The notes beneath the pieces are model-generated. The model was given only the letters and a program-made list of their open reading frames with translations. It made no database searches and was not told the origin of the DNA. Source: Rhodospirillaceae bacterium UBA4468 (lineage in GTDB: Bacteria > Pseudomonadota > Alphaproteobacteria > Rhodospirillales > Casp-alpha2). Taken from it: a stretch of 15,862 bases of DNA. Position numbers and translations under genes: made by a program. Positions 6,569 through 14,829 of the stretch are shown in pieces (within the stretch, counting starts at the first letter, position 1; the number at the start of each line of letters is the position of its first letter). The stretch lies in NCBI GenBank assembly GCA_002389385.1, contig DGOK01000132.1:5427-21288 (forward strand), written 5' to 3'.

Positions 6569-7252
6569 ATGCCAACAGTATTAATTACCGGTGCCAATCG
6601 CGGCCTCGGTCTCGAGTTTGTAAAACAATACGCAGCTGACGGCTGGACGGTGATTGGGACATGTCGGAATCCGATTGGTGTCGGCGAGTTGGCCGAGATC
6701 GAAGGCGATGTTTCTGTCTATGGTCTCGACGTTATGAATACACCGTCAGTGACGCGATTTGTTGAAGACCTTAAAGGTCGGCCCATCGATGTTTTGATCA
6801 ATAACGCAGGCATCTATGGCCCAAAGCCAGTCAAAGCTGCAGACTTAACGATCGAAGACTGGACGCCGGTCATACAAACAAATGCGATGGCACCTTTGTT
6901 CATGTCACGTGCGCTTTTACCAAACGTGCAGGCAAGTGAACGGAAAATGATCGTCAATATTTCCTCGATCATGGCATCGATTGAACAAGGCTCAGGCCCT
7001 AGCGAATATATTTATCGGTCATCAAAAACAGCCTTGAACATGGTCATGGCGTGTTATGCTGAAGAGATCTCAGAGACAGGTGTGGGCGTTGTGCTTTTCC
7101 ATCCAGGCTGGGTGCAGACCGAAATGGGCGGGCCAAATGCTACGATGACACCTACGGAAAGCATCACTCATTTGCGTGCCTCGATTGAGAAACTAACATT
7201 TGCCGATACCGGCACGTTTAAGAATTATGACGGCACATCGTTGCCTTGGTAA
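6569..7252 (+). CDS. Short-chain dehydrogenase/reductase (C-factor/sniffer-like)
   Basis: This 227-residue classical-type SDR has the cofactor motif TGANRGLG (7-14), NNAG (78-81), the catalytic Ser in NISSIM (130-135) and YRSSK (Tyr149, Lys153). The TGANRGLGLEFVKQYAADGW opening and the HPGWVQTEMGG motif resemble the C-factor/sniffer branch of carbonyl reductases. It would oxidise or reduce a carbonyl/hydroxyl with NAD(P)(H). Lack of an acidic residue at the end of the second strand, plus Arg33 in GTCRNP (30-35), suggests NADP(H). In this operon a hydroxyacyl-CoA role is possible but unproven. ACGGAG at 6557-6562 supports ATG 6569. Confidence 0.9.
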   Translation: MPTVLITGANRGLGLEFVKQYAADGWTVIGTCRNPIGVGELAEIEGDVSVYGLDVMNTPSVTRFVEDLKGRPIDVLINNAGIYGPKPVKAADLTIEDWTPVIQTNAMAPLFMSRALLPNVQASERKMIVNISSIMASIEQGSGPSEYIYRSSKTALNMVMACYAEEISETGVGVVLFHPGWVQTEMGGPNATMTPTESITHLRASIEKLTFADTGTFKNYDGTSLPW

Positions 7253-7271
7253 GAATAACCGAGATCTAAAT

Positions 7272-8411
7272 ATGGAACTCAATGAAGAACAAGTGATGAT
7301 CCGGGACACGGCGCGGGAGTATGCCCGTGAACGCTTGGCACCCGGTGCCGGAGAGCGTGATCGCAATGCGACGTTCCCAAGTGATCAACTCGCTGAGATG
7401 GCGGCGCTTGGCTTCTTAGGGATGCTGACACCCGCGTCTTGGGGGGGGGCGGAAACTGGGATGATTGCGCACGCCTTGGCGTTGGAAGAAATCGCGTCTG
7501 GTGATGGGGCTATTTCTACCATCATGAGTGTGCACAATGGCGTTGGCCAAAAACCAATTCTTGATTTCGGTTCTGACGCACTGAAGGAACGTTTTTTAAA
7601 ACCGCTGGCTGAAGGTGAAATGCTCGGTGCATTTGCACTGACAGAACCGCAAGCGGGATCAGATGCGTCGGCGATCCGCACCATAGCAAAACGTGATGGC
7701 AATCATTTCGTTTTGAACGGTACCAAACAATTCATCACGTCGGGTAAGTATGCAGACCTTGTTGTGGTGTTTGCTGTGACGGATCCGGACGCAGGTAAAA
7801 AAGGTATTTCGGCTTTTGTTGTTCCAACGAATATGGATGGCTATGAAGTCTCAAGTATTGAAAAGAAAATGGGACAACGAAGTTCTGACACTGTGCAGAT
7901 CACATTCAACGATTGCCGTCTGACACCTGATCTTTTGTTAGGTCAGGAAGGGCAGGGCTATGGCATCGCGCTTTCAAACCTTGAAGGTGGGCGTATTGGC
8001 ATCGCAGCACAAAGTGTTGGCATGGCACGCGCCGCGCTTGAGGTTGCTGTTGCTTATGCCAAGGAACGGGTGAGCTTTGGCAAGGCCATTATGGAGCATC
8101 AGGCCGTGGGCCACAGGCTTGCGGACATGGCGACGGAAATTGAAGCTGCGCGGTTAATGTATCTGAATGCAGCGCGTCTTCGTGAAGCGGGGCAACCATG
8201 TTTGAAAGAAGCATCGATGGCAAAACTGTTCGCCTCTGAAATGGCAGAACGGGTATGTTCTGGTGCAATCCAAACCCTTGGCGGGTACGGTTATGTCGAA
8301 GACTTCCCCCTTGAGCGGATTTATCGCGACGTTCGCGTCTGTCAAATTTATGAAGGTACAAGTGACGTGCAGCGCATGGTTATTGCGCGGGCCGTTGCCA
8401 ATGAAAACTAG
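7272..8411 (+). CDS. Short/branched-chain acyl-CoA dehydrogenase (not isovaleryl type)
   Basis: The 379-residue acyl-CoA dehydrogenase carries FALTEPQAGSDAS (121-133), QTLGGYGYVEDFPLERIYRD (334-353) and the catalytic Glu361 in CQIYEGTSDVQRMV. Glu361 is at the standard SCAD/MCAD position, and the place of the isovaleryl-type Glu is Gly240 (LEGGRIGIA). It is therefore distinct from the liuA product in the same operon. Likely substrates are butyryl-, isobutyryl- or 2-methylbutyryl-CoA; the sequence does not decide among them. ATG 7272 is preferred over an in-frame ATG at 7200, which lies inside the SDR gene, because the protein then begins MELNEEQVMIRDTAR, the normal family N-terminus. A run of nine G (7441-7449) encodes part of SWGGAE, and the frame is intact across it. 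Confidence 0.94.
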   Translation: MELNEEQVMIRDTAREYARERLAPGAGERDRNATFPSDQLAEMAALGFLGMLTPASWGGAETGMIAHALALEEIASGDGAISTIMSVHNGVGQKPILDFGSDALKERFLKPLAEGEMLGAFALTEPQAGSDASAIRTIAKRDGNHFVLNGTKQFITSGKYADLVVVFAVTDPDAGKKGISAFVVPTNMDGYEVSSIEKKMGQRSSDTVQITFNDCRLTPDLLLGQEGQGYGIALSNLEGGRIGIAAQSVGMARAALEVAVAYAKERVSFGKAIMEHQAVGHRLADMATEIEAARLMYLNAARLREAGQPCLKEASMAKLFASEMAERVCSGAIQTLGGYGYVEDFPLERIYRDVRVCQIYEGTSDVQRMVIARAVANEN

Positions 8412-8419
8412 GAGAATAC

Positions 8420-9022
8420 ATGTCTGATCCAGTCGAGTTCTATTTTGATTTTTCATCCCCATACGCATACTTCGCCGCGCATAAAATCGATGAGATGGTT
8501 GAAGGGTTTGGACGCGAAGTGGTCTGGAAGCCGATGATGCTGGGTGCCGCGTTGAAGGAAACGGGTGGGCTACCGCTGACGCAATATCCAATTAAAGGAG
8601 ATTACTGTCGTAGCGATTGGGCACGCCTTGCACGCTTTCAGGAATTGCCATGGTCGATGCCTGCAAACTTCCCCATAGCAACGCTTGCTGCCGCCCGTGC
8701 GTTCTATTGGATTGATGATCAAGACCTAGCCAAGGCGAAGGCTTTTGCATGGGATTGTTTCCTTAAGTTTTATGGCGAAGGAGAGGACATCTCCTCGCCG
8801 AAAAGTGTCGCAGCTATTGCCGTAAAACATGGGCTCGCGGAAGATGATGTGATCTCGGCGATTGCAGATGATACGGTAAAGCAACGTGTAAAAGATGAGA
8901 CCACAGCAGCTGTGGCTAAGGGGGTCTTTGGATCACCTTTTATTATTGTTGATGGTGAACAATTCTGGGGCGCTGATCGACTTTGGATGGTAAAGCGCTG
9001 GCTCCGTGCCGGTGGTTGGTAA
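8420..9022 (+). CDS. DsbA/GST-kappa-like 2-hydroxychromene-2-carboxylate isomerase family protein
   Basis: This is a 200-residue thioredoxin-fold protein of the DsbA-like group without a CXXC. The N-terminal VEFYFDFSSPYAYFA (5-19) supplies the Ser that binds glutathione thiolate in GST-kappa and 2-hydroxychromene-2-carboxylate isomerases. GVFGSPFIIVDGEQFWGADRL (split at residues 168-188) holds the cis-Pro173 and the C-terminal signature. Known members isomerise 2-hydroxychromene-2-carboxylate in naphthalene catabolism, but no aromatic-ring genes are here. A glutathione-dependent isomerisation or detoxification step on an operon intermediate is more likely, by inference. The Shine-Dalgarno (AGGAG) overlaps the stop codon of the preceding gene, 8 bp upstream. 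Confidence 0.9.
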   Translation: MSDPVEFYFDFSSPYAYFAAHKIDEMVEGFGREVVWKPMMLGAALKETGGLPLTQYPIKGDYCRSDWARLARFQELPWSMPANFPIATLAAARAFYWIDDQDLAKAKAFAWDCFLKFYGEGEDISSPKSVAAIAVKHGLAEDDVISAIADDTVKQRVKDETTAAVAKGVFGSPFIIVDGEQFWGADRLWMVKRWLRAGGW

Positions 9023-9039
9023 ACGATAAAGGAATTAAG

Positions 9040-9447
9040 ATGAAGCTCAAAAAAGGTATTAAAGATCTGGTTGCTGATGCTGAAAAAGTCGTCACAACGA
9101 TTTCATTGGATGACGCTATTGCAAAGCATGGTGGTGATGATCTGGTCTTTGTTGATGTGCGTGATGTACGCGAACTCGAACGTGATGGATATATCCCGGG
9201 TGCATTCCACGCACCACGTGGGATGATCGAATTCTGGGTCGATCCAGACAGCCCGTATTTTAAAGATGTGTTTGGTCATGATGATAAAACATATGTGCTT
9301 TACTGTGCTGCGGCATGGCGTTCCGCTTTGACGGCAAAGACATTGAACGACATGGGCATGACAAACGTCGTGCAGTTCGCCGACGGTTTTAAAGCATGGA
9401 AAGAAGCTGGTGGCTCTGTTGCAGAGAAAAGCCCCAAGGACGCCTAA
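9040..9447 (+). CDS. Single-domain rhodanese-like protein
   Basis: This 135-residue single rhodanese domain contains VFVDVRDVRELERDGYIPGA (36-55). The active-site loop is CAAAWRS with Cys89 as persulfide-forming residue, and the C-terminal motif is FADGFKAWKEAG. Rhodaneses move sulfane sulfur to cyanide or thiol acceptors. The segment PRGMIEFWVDPDSPYFKDVF between the strands is typical of a subgroup of alphaproteobacterial rhodaneses found beside catabolic genes. ATG 9040 follows AAAGGA at 9028-9033; the upstream in-frame ATG at 8983 lies within the previous gene and is not preferred. Why a sulfurtransferase is in a leucine operon is not evident. Confidence 0.92.
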   Translation: MKLKKGIKDLVADAEKVVTTISLDDAIAKHGGDDLVFVDVRDVRELERDGYIPGAFHAPRGMIEFWVDPDSPYFKDVFGHDDKTYVLYCAAAWRSALTAKTLNDMGMTNVVQFADGFKAWKEAGGSVAEKSPKDA

Positions 9448-9467
9448 GACGAAACGAAAGCAGACAT

Positions 9468-11075
9468 ATGACCGCGATCCGTTCATCGATAGATACCAAG
9501 GGCAGTGCGTTTGAAAGCAATGAGGATGCCGTGCGGGCATTGCTTGATGACTTGTCTGAGAAGTTGGCGCGTATCAAGCAAGGTGGCGGGCCTGAGGCGC
9601 AGGCAAAGCATGAGGCACGCGGTAAATTGCCTGTACGTGAACGCATCCGCAATCTCGTTGATCCCGGTGCACCATTTCTCGAGTTCTCTCAGTTCGCTGC
9701 GTATGAGGTTTATGGTGATGATGTGCCTGCAGGCGGGATCATCACCGGTATCGGCCCGGTTGAAGGTGTTGAGTGTGTCATCGTCGCGAATGATGCGACG
9801 GTAAAGGGCGGAACGTATTATCCGCTGACCGTAAAGAAGCACCTTCGCGCACAAGAAATTGCGAGAGAGAATAATTTGCCGTGTATCTATCTGGTGGATA
9901 GCGGTGGTGCATTTCTGCCGCGTCAGGATGAGGTGTTCCCAGATAAAGAACACTTTGGGCGTATCTTCTTTAATCAGGCGAATATGTCCGCGGCAGGTAT
10001 TCCACAAATCGCTGTCGTGATGGGGTCTTGTACGGCAGGCGGGGCCTATGTCCCAGCAATGTGTGATGAAAGCATCATCGTTGAGAACCAGGGTACGATC
10101 TTTTTAGGCGGGCCGCCACTTGTGAAGGCAGCGACGGGTGAAGAAGTATCTGCTGAAGACTTGGGCGGTGCGGCGGTTCATTCAAAGATATCGGGTGTCA
10201 CGGACCACATGGCCCGTCATGACCTGCATGCCTTACAATTAGCACGACGCGCTATTCGTAACTTAAATCGGGTTAAGAAGGTCAATATTGATCTACGTGA
10301 GCCTGTTGATCCGCTCTATGATCCATCACAATTGGCAGGTATTGCACCGGTCGATTTGCGAAAACCATTCGATGTTCGCGAGATTATTGCGCGCATTGTC
10401 GATGGATCTGAGTTCGATGAGTTTAAGAAACTATACGGCGAGACGCTGGTGACCGGGTTCGCGAGAATTCACGGGTATCCTGTCGGCATTGTCGCGAACA
10501 ACGGCATTCTGTTTTCTGAGAGTGCGCTTAAAGGCGCTCACTTTATTGAGCTATGTGCGAAGCGTAAAATTCCACTGGTGTTCTTACAAAACATTGCTGG
10601 CTTCATGGTTGGTAAAAAGTACGAGCAGGGTGGTATCGCCAAAGATGGTGCAAAGATGGTGATGGCAGTGGCTTGCGCGAATGTGCCAAAGTTTACGGTC
10701 GTTATCGGTGGCAGTTTTGGTGCTGGAAACTATTCCATGTGTGGTCGAGCATACTCGCCACGGTTTTTGTGGCTCTGGCCGAATTCACGGATTTCAGTCA
10801 TGGGCGGCGAGCAGGCGGCAAATGTACTGGCAACCGTTCGCGCCGATGGCATGAAAGCGCGTGGCAAGAAATGGACAAAGAAGGATGGAGAGGCTTTTAA
10901 AGCACCTATCCTGGAACAATACGAACATCAGGGACATCCGTACTATGCGAGTGCACGTCTTTGGGATGATGGTATCATTGATCCAACGCAAACAAGAACA
11001 GTGTTGGGTCTTGGATTGTCGGCGGCGTTAAATGCGCCAATCGAAGAGACGACGTTCGGCATCTTCCGAATGTAA
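9468..11075 (+). CDS. liuB: Methylcrotonyl-CoA carboxylase, beta (carboxyltransferase) subunit
   Basis: The 535-residue carboxyltransferase subunit works with the biotinylated alpha subunit to convert 3-methylcrotonyl-CoA to 3-methylglutaconyl-CoA. N-terminal crotonase-like half: YYPLTVKKHLRAQEIA (117-132), VDSGGAFLPRQDEVFPD (143-159), and the oxyanion region GSCTAGGAYVPAMCDE (186-201). C-terminal half: GSFGAGNYSMCGRAYSPRF (415-433) followed by LWLWPNSRISVMGGEQAA (434-451), the latter typical of MCC and not of propionyl-CoA carboxylase. The ATG at 9468 gives the usual length; an in-frame upstream start at 9396 would overlap the rhodanese gene. The Shine-Dalgarno is weak (GAAAG region at 9456-9460). 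The neighbours liuC, liuD and liuE confirm the function. Confidence 0.96.
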   Translation: MTAIRSSIDTKGSAFESNEDAVRALLDDLSEKLARIKQGGGPEAQAKHEARGKLPVRERIRNLVDPGAPFLEFSQFAAYEVYGDDVPAGGIITGIGPVEGVECVIVANDATVKGGTYYPLTVKKHLRAQEIARENNLPCIYLVDSGGAFLPRQDEVFPDKEHFGRIFFNQANMSAAGIPQIAVVMGSCTAGGAYVPAMCDESIIVENQGTIFLGGPPLVKAATGEEVSAEDLGGAAVHSKISGVTDHMARHDLHALQLARRAIRNLNRVKKVNIDLREPVDPLYDPSQLAGIAPVDLRKPFDVREIIARIVDGSEFDEFKKLYGETLVTGFARIHGYPVGIVANNGILFSESALKGAHFIELCAKRKIPLVFLQNIAGFMVGKKYEQGGIAKDGAKMVMAVACANVPKFTVVIGGSFGAGNYSMCGRAYSPRFLWLWPNSRISVMGGEQAANVLATVRADGMKARGKKWTKKDGEAFKAPILEQYEHQGHPYYASARLWDDGIIDPTQTRTVLGLGLSAALNAPIEETTFGIFRM

Positions 11076-11099
11076 CGTAGACGAGATGGAGGCAGAGAG

Positions 11100-11903
11100 G
11101 TGGCAAAAAAAACAACAGCACCAATAATCACAGAAATTTCTGGCCACGCCGTTGCGACAATCACGTTACGCCGACCAGATATTCATAACGCATTCGATGA
11201 TGAGTTGATTGAACGATTGCGCCGAGAATTACAGTGTCTGGAAAATGATCCCGTTATCCGGGTTGTTGTCATCGCGGCCGAGGGTAAAAGTTTCTCTGCG
11301 GGGGCCGATCTCAACTGGATGAAGCGCATGGCTGAGAATGACCGCGTTGCAAATCAGGAAGATGCCAAAAACTTAGGGAAGTTGATGGCGACGTTGCATC
11401 GGATGCGACAGCCGACCGTGGCCCTTGTTCAAGGACCTGCTTATGGTGGTGGTGTCGGCCTCGTCGCTGCATGTGACATTGCAATCGCTTCCGAGGATGC
11501 AATGTTCTGTCTTTCTGAAGTTCGCTTAGGACTCATCCCTGCTGTTATTGGACCTTATGTGGTCAATGCAATCGGTGAACGCCAAGCCACAAGATACATG
11601 ATGACCGCTGAGAAATTCTCTGCACATGAAGCACAACGTATTGGTCTGGTTCACGATGTTGTGCCGGCAGACGTGCTGTTAGACCGTCGCAATGAAGTCG
11701 TTGATGATCTCTTAAGGGGCGGACCCAATGCATTGGCGGAAGTTAAAAACCTGATTTCATATATCACCAAGTCAGCAACACAAGACGAGAAGGTTGTCCG
11801 CGATACAGCAGGGCACATTGCCCGCGTCCGCGCGACGGATGAAGGTCAGGAAGGTATCTCTGCGTTCCTTGATAAGCGCAAAGCGAAATGGGTAAGAGAT
11901 TAA
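11100..11903 (+). CDS. liuC: 3-methylglutaconyl-CoA hydratase-like enoyl-CoA hydratase
   Basis: The 267-residue crotonase-fold enzyme has FSAGADLNWMKRM (65-77), a signature of the LiuC branch, the oxyanion segment AYGGGVGLVAACDIAIA (114-130), and Glu140 in CLSEVRLGLIPAVIG. It would hydrate 3-methylglutaconyl-CoA to HMG-CoA. One of the two classical enoyl-CoA hydratase glutamates (rat Glu144 position) is Gly120 here; from memory LiuC proteins share this, so it is probably a subfamily trait and not a defect. The start is GTG 11100 with GGAGG at 11088-11092. The gene is 24 bp after liuB and 1 bp before liuD, the usual liuB-C-D order. Confidence 0.93.
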   Translation: MAKKTTAPIITEISGHAVATITLRRPDIHNAFDDELIERLRRELQCLENDPVIRVVVIAAEGKSFSAGADLNWMKRMAENDRVANQEDAKNLGKLMATLHRMRQPTVALVQGPAYGGGVGLVAACDIAIASEDAMFCLSEVRLGLIPAVIGPYVVNAIGERQATRYMMTAEKFSAHEAQRIGLVHDVVPADVLLDRRNEVVDDLLRGGPNALAEVKNLISYITKSATQDEKVVRDTAGHIARVRATDEGQEGISAFLDKRKAKWVRD

Positions 11904-11904
11904 C

Positions 11905-13908
11905 GTGACAGCTATCCGTCGACTACTTATCGCGAACCGTGGTGAAATCGCCTGTCGCGTTATCGCGTCTGCACAGGCGATGGGCATAGAGACGGTTGCT
12001 GTTTATTCAGATGCTGACAAAAATGCACGACACGTGCGTATGGCAGATCAGGCGGTTCGCGTCGGCCCGGGACCTGCGTCAGAAAGTTATCTATTGAGCG
12101 ATGTTATTTTGGACGCGGCACGCAAAACCGAAAGCGATGCGATCCATCCGGGGTATGGCTTCTTGTCAGAGAATGCAAAGTTTGCTGAAGCGGTTCAAAA
12201 GGCGGGAATGATTTTTATTGGCCCGTCGGCAAAAGCAATCCGCTCCATGGGATCGAAAAGTGCATCGAAAGCATTGATGCAAAAGGCAGGGGTGCCGCTT
12301 GTTCCCGGTTATCACGGCGCGAAACAAGACAATAAAATCCTTAGCGATGCGGCTCATGAAATTAGCTTCCCGGTTTTGGTGAAAGCATCTGCCGGCGGCG
12401 GCGGCAAGGGGATGCGGATTGTTAAAGTCGCAGATGATTTAAATGCTGCCATCGATGGTGCAAAACGTGAAGCTCTGGCATCGTTCGGTGATGACCGGAT
12501 GATGATTGAAAAATATCTGACCAAGTCACGTCACGTAGAAGTGCAAGTCTTCGGCGATCAACATGGGAATTACGTTCACCTGTTTGAGCGTGACTGCTCA
12601 CTTCAACGTCGCCACCAAAAAGTCATTGAAGAAGCACCTGCACCGGGTATGACGCCAGCCCTACGCCAAGCCATGGGTGAGGCGGCAGTGAATGCCGCAC
12701 GTGCCGTTGATTACGTCGGGGCAGGGACTGTTGAGTTCCTGCTGGCTGGTAAAGATTTTTACTTCATCGAAATGAATACCCGGTTGCAGGTCGAGCATCC
12801 TGTCACTGAAGCCATCACCGGGCAGGACCTGGTTCAATGGCAATTGCGCGTCGCAGCGGGTGAAGCACTCCCTTGTCAACAAGATGATTTGACGATCAAT
12901 GGCCATGCGTTTGAAGCGCGGCTTTATGCTGAAGATCCAGACAAGGGGTATTTGCCGCAAACCGGTACGCTACATCATTTGAAGTTTCCAGATGATGCCA
13001 GTGCACGTATCGATACCGGCGTTGAACCCGGAGATAGCGTTAGCGTTTTTTATGACCCGATGATCGCAAAGATCATTGTTCATGGAAGCGATCGAGCGGA
13101 TGCGCTGGGGAAACTTCAACGCGCACTTATTGGAACTGAGATCGGCGGGCTTGAGACCAATCTGGATTTCCTGCTGGGTATTACCGAAACCCCTCAATTT
13201 CAAAAATCCCGCATTGATACAAGTTGGCTTGATCGTCTAAAGGCTCCTAAGGGTAGGTGGCGGCGTGTGCAAAAGTCTACGTCTGAGGCCACGGCGATTG
13301 CTGCACTCCATGTGATTGCCAAGCGCGGTAATACGGCATGCCTGCGTGCAGCAAGGTCAGAAGATCCTTTCTCGCCCTGGTTTCGCACCGATGGCTGGCA
13401 CTCGATTGACCTCGGCCATCAAGATGTTCGGTTGAGCGATATCGCTGACACCGATGCGCAGCATTTGGTGACCGCAACGGCCCATCCTGAAGGCGGGTAT
13501 GATTTCTTGGTAGATGATACGCCCGTTCGCGCGCAGTTGTTGGATGATGGCGATGTGGTCATTGACGATGTGCGGTTCGCAGCAAATGTTGTTTCGATCA
13601 ATAATCAGATAACCGTATTCATTCGCGACTTACGCTATGTATTCTCTTTCATTGATCCTGCATCTGAAGGCATTGATAACACGGTCACTGATGGTGATTT
13701 AACAGCGCCAATGCCGGGCAAGATTACGGCTGTGTTTGTGAAAGCTGGTGACAAAGTTGAACGTGGCGCGCCGTTGATTGTTCTTGAGGCAATGAAAATG
13801 GAACATACTATTACTGCGCCAGCTAAAGGCCAGGTGACCGAAGTCAGATATAAAGCTGGTGATCAGGTTGAAGACGGTGAACCCCTTGTTGTGTTTGAAG
13901 CCAGTTAG
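11905..13908 (+). CDS. liuD: Methylcrotonyl-CoA carboxylase, alpha (biotin-containing) subunit
   Basis: This 667-residue protein joins a biotin carboxylase to a biotin carrier domain. The N-terminal biotin carboxylase has RRLLIANRGEIACRVI (5-20), the ATP-grasp Gly-rich loop KASAGGGGKGMRI (160-172), ERDCSLQRRHQKVIEEAP (229-246) and EMNTRLQVEHPVTE (289-302). A less conserved linker/BT domain follows (about 450-590). The C-terminal carrier domain (about 598-667) has the biotin attachment Lys631 in LEAMKMEHT. With the liuB product it forms the ATP-dependent 3-methylcrotonyl-CoA carboxylase. The start is GTG 11905, one base after the liuC stop, with no strong Shine-Dalgarno, so translation is probably coupled to liuC. 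The biotin carboxylase part alone could also fit PCC or acetyl-CoA carboxylase, but the neighbours settle the role. Confidence 0.96.
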   Translation: MTAIRRLLIANRGEIACRVIASAQAMGIETVAVYSDADKNARHVRMADQAVRVGPGPASESYLLSDVILDAARKTESDAIHPGYGFLSENAKFAEAVQKAGMIFIGPSAKAIRSMGSKSASKALMQKAGVPLVPGYHGAKQDNKILSDAAHEISFPVLVKASAGGGGKGMRIVKVADDLNAAIDGAKREALASFGDDRMMIEKYLTKSRHVEVQVFGDQHGNYVHLFERDCSLQRRHQKVIEEAPAPGMTPALRQAMGEAAVNAARAVDYVGAGTVEFLLAGKDFYFIEMNTRLQVEHPVTEAITGQDLVQWQLRVAAGEALPCQQDDLTINGHAFEARLYAEDPDKGYLPQTGTLHHLKFPDDASARIDTGVEPGDSVSVFYDPMIAKIIVHGSDRADALGKLQRALIGTEIGGLETNLDFLLGITETPQFQKSRIDTSWLDRLKAPKGRWRRVQKSTSEATAIAALHVIAKRGNTACLRAARSEDPFSPWFRTDGWHSIDLGHQDVRLSDIADTDAQHLVTATAHPEGGYDFLVDDTPVRAQLLDDGDVVIDDVRFAANVVSINNQITVFIRDLRYVFSFIDPASEGIDNTVTDGDLTAPMPGKITAVFVKAGDKVERGAPLIVLEAMKMEHTITAPAKGQVTEVRYKAGDQVEDGEPLVVFEAS

Positions 13909-13917
13909 GTTGCCAGG

Positions 13918-14829
13918 ATGAAACTTCCAACTCATGTCAGGATTGTCGATGTTGGCCCGCGTGACGGTCTGCAAAACCAATCTGAAATCGTTCCTCTGGA
14001 TGCCAAGATCAAACTTGTAGAGATGCTTGCTGATGCAGGGGTGCCATCGGTTGAAGCCGGTGCGTTCGTGTCACCAAAATGGGTGCCGCAAATGGCAGAC
14101 ACTGCAGACGTGATGCGAAAGATTACGCGTAAACCTGGCGTGTCATATCCTGTACTTGTCCCAAACATGAAGGGCTATGAAGCCGCGCGTGATTCGGGCT
14201 GCGAGGAAGTTGCTATTTTTGGTGCCGCGTCCGAGACGTTTTCTGAAAAGAATATCAATTGTAGCATTGCAGAAAGTTTGAACCAATTTGCGCCAGTTGC
14301 CGAGGCCGCCATTGCGGATGGCATTCGGGTGCGGGGATATATCTCCTGCGTTCTCGGTTGTCCTTATGAAGGCGATGTAAGCCCTGAGGCTGTCGTCAAT
14401 GTCGCCCGCGCTTTAGATGGAATGGGATGCTACGAAGTGTCGCTTGGCGATACCATTGGCACGGGTACACCCGGCAAAGCACAAGATATGATTGCGGCTG
14501 TGGCTAAAGATATTCCGACAGACCGTCTCGGTGCGCATTTCCATAATACTTATGGGCAGGCATTGGTAAATCTTTTGGCGGTGATGCAAATGGGTGTCGC
14601 CGTCATTGATACTGCCGTCGCAGGACTTGGTGGATGCCCCTATGCCAAAGGTGCATCTGGCAACGTTGCGACTGAGGATGTTTTGTACATGCTGGATGGT
14701 TTAGGCATTGAGACTGGGATTGATATGGATAAACTGCTGGCAGCGAGTCGTTTTATCTCAACAACCATTGGGCGCGCGCCGGCATCGAAGGTCGGGTTGG
14801 TCAAGCTTGGGGCAGACATCACGTCGTGA
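13918..14829 (+). CDS. liuE: Hydroxymethylglutaryl-CoA lyase
   Basis: The 303-residue TIM-barrel lyase splits HMG-CoA into acetyl-CoA and acetoacetate, the last committed step of leucine breakdown. Visible active-site residues are Arg15-Asp16 in DVGPRDGLQN, His207 and His209 in GAHFHNTYGQ, and Cys240 in the family signature AGLGGCPYAKGASGNVATED (235-254), with Asn249. A full-length match to bacterial HMG-CoA lyases starts at ATG 13918. The gene is 9 bp after liuD, and its TGA overlaps the GTG of the following gene by 4 nt. Confidence 0.97.
   Translation: MKLPTHVRIVDVGPRDGLQNQSEIVPLDAKIKLVEMLADAGVPSVEAGAFVSPKWVPQMADTADVMRKITRKPGVSYPVLVPNMKGYEAARDSGCEEVAIFGAASETFSEKNINCSIAESLNQFAPVAEAAIADGIRVRGYISCVLGCPYEGDVSPEAVVNVARALDGMGCYEVSLGDTIGTGTPGKAQDMIAAVAKDIPTDRLGAHFHNTYGQALVNLLAVMQMGVAVIDTAVAGLGGCPYAKGASGNVATEDVLYMLDGLGIETGIDMDKLLAASRFISTTIGRAPASKVGLVKLGADITS

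Noticed and set aside
9396..9467. N-terminal extension of liuB from an in-frame upstream start
   Set aside because: It overlaps the rhodanese gene by 52 nt and adds a Trp/Arg-rich stretch not seen in carboxyltransferases.
9483..10007. Minus-strand ORF of 174 codons antisense to liuB
   Set aside because: It is entirely within the strongly conserved carboxyltransferase gene, and the translation looks like a shadow with many Arg, Ile and Thr residues.
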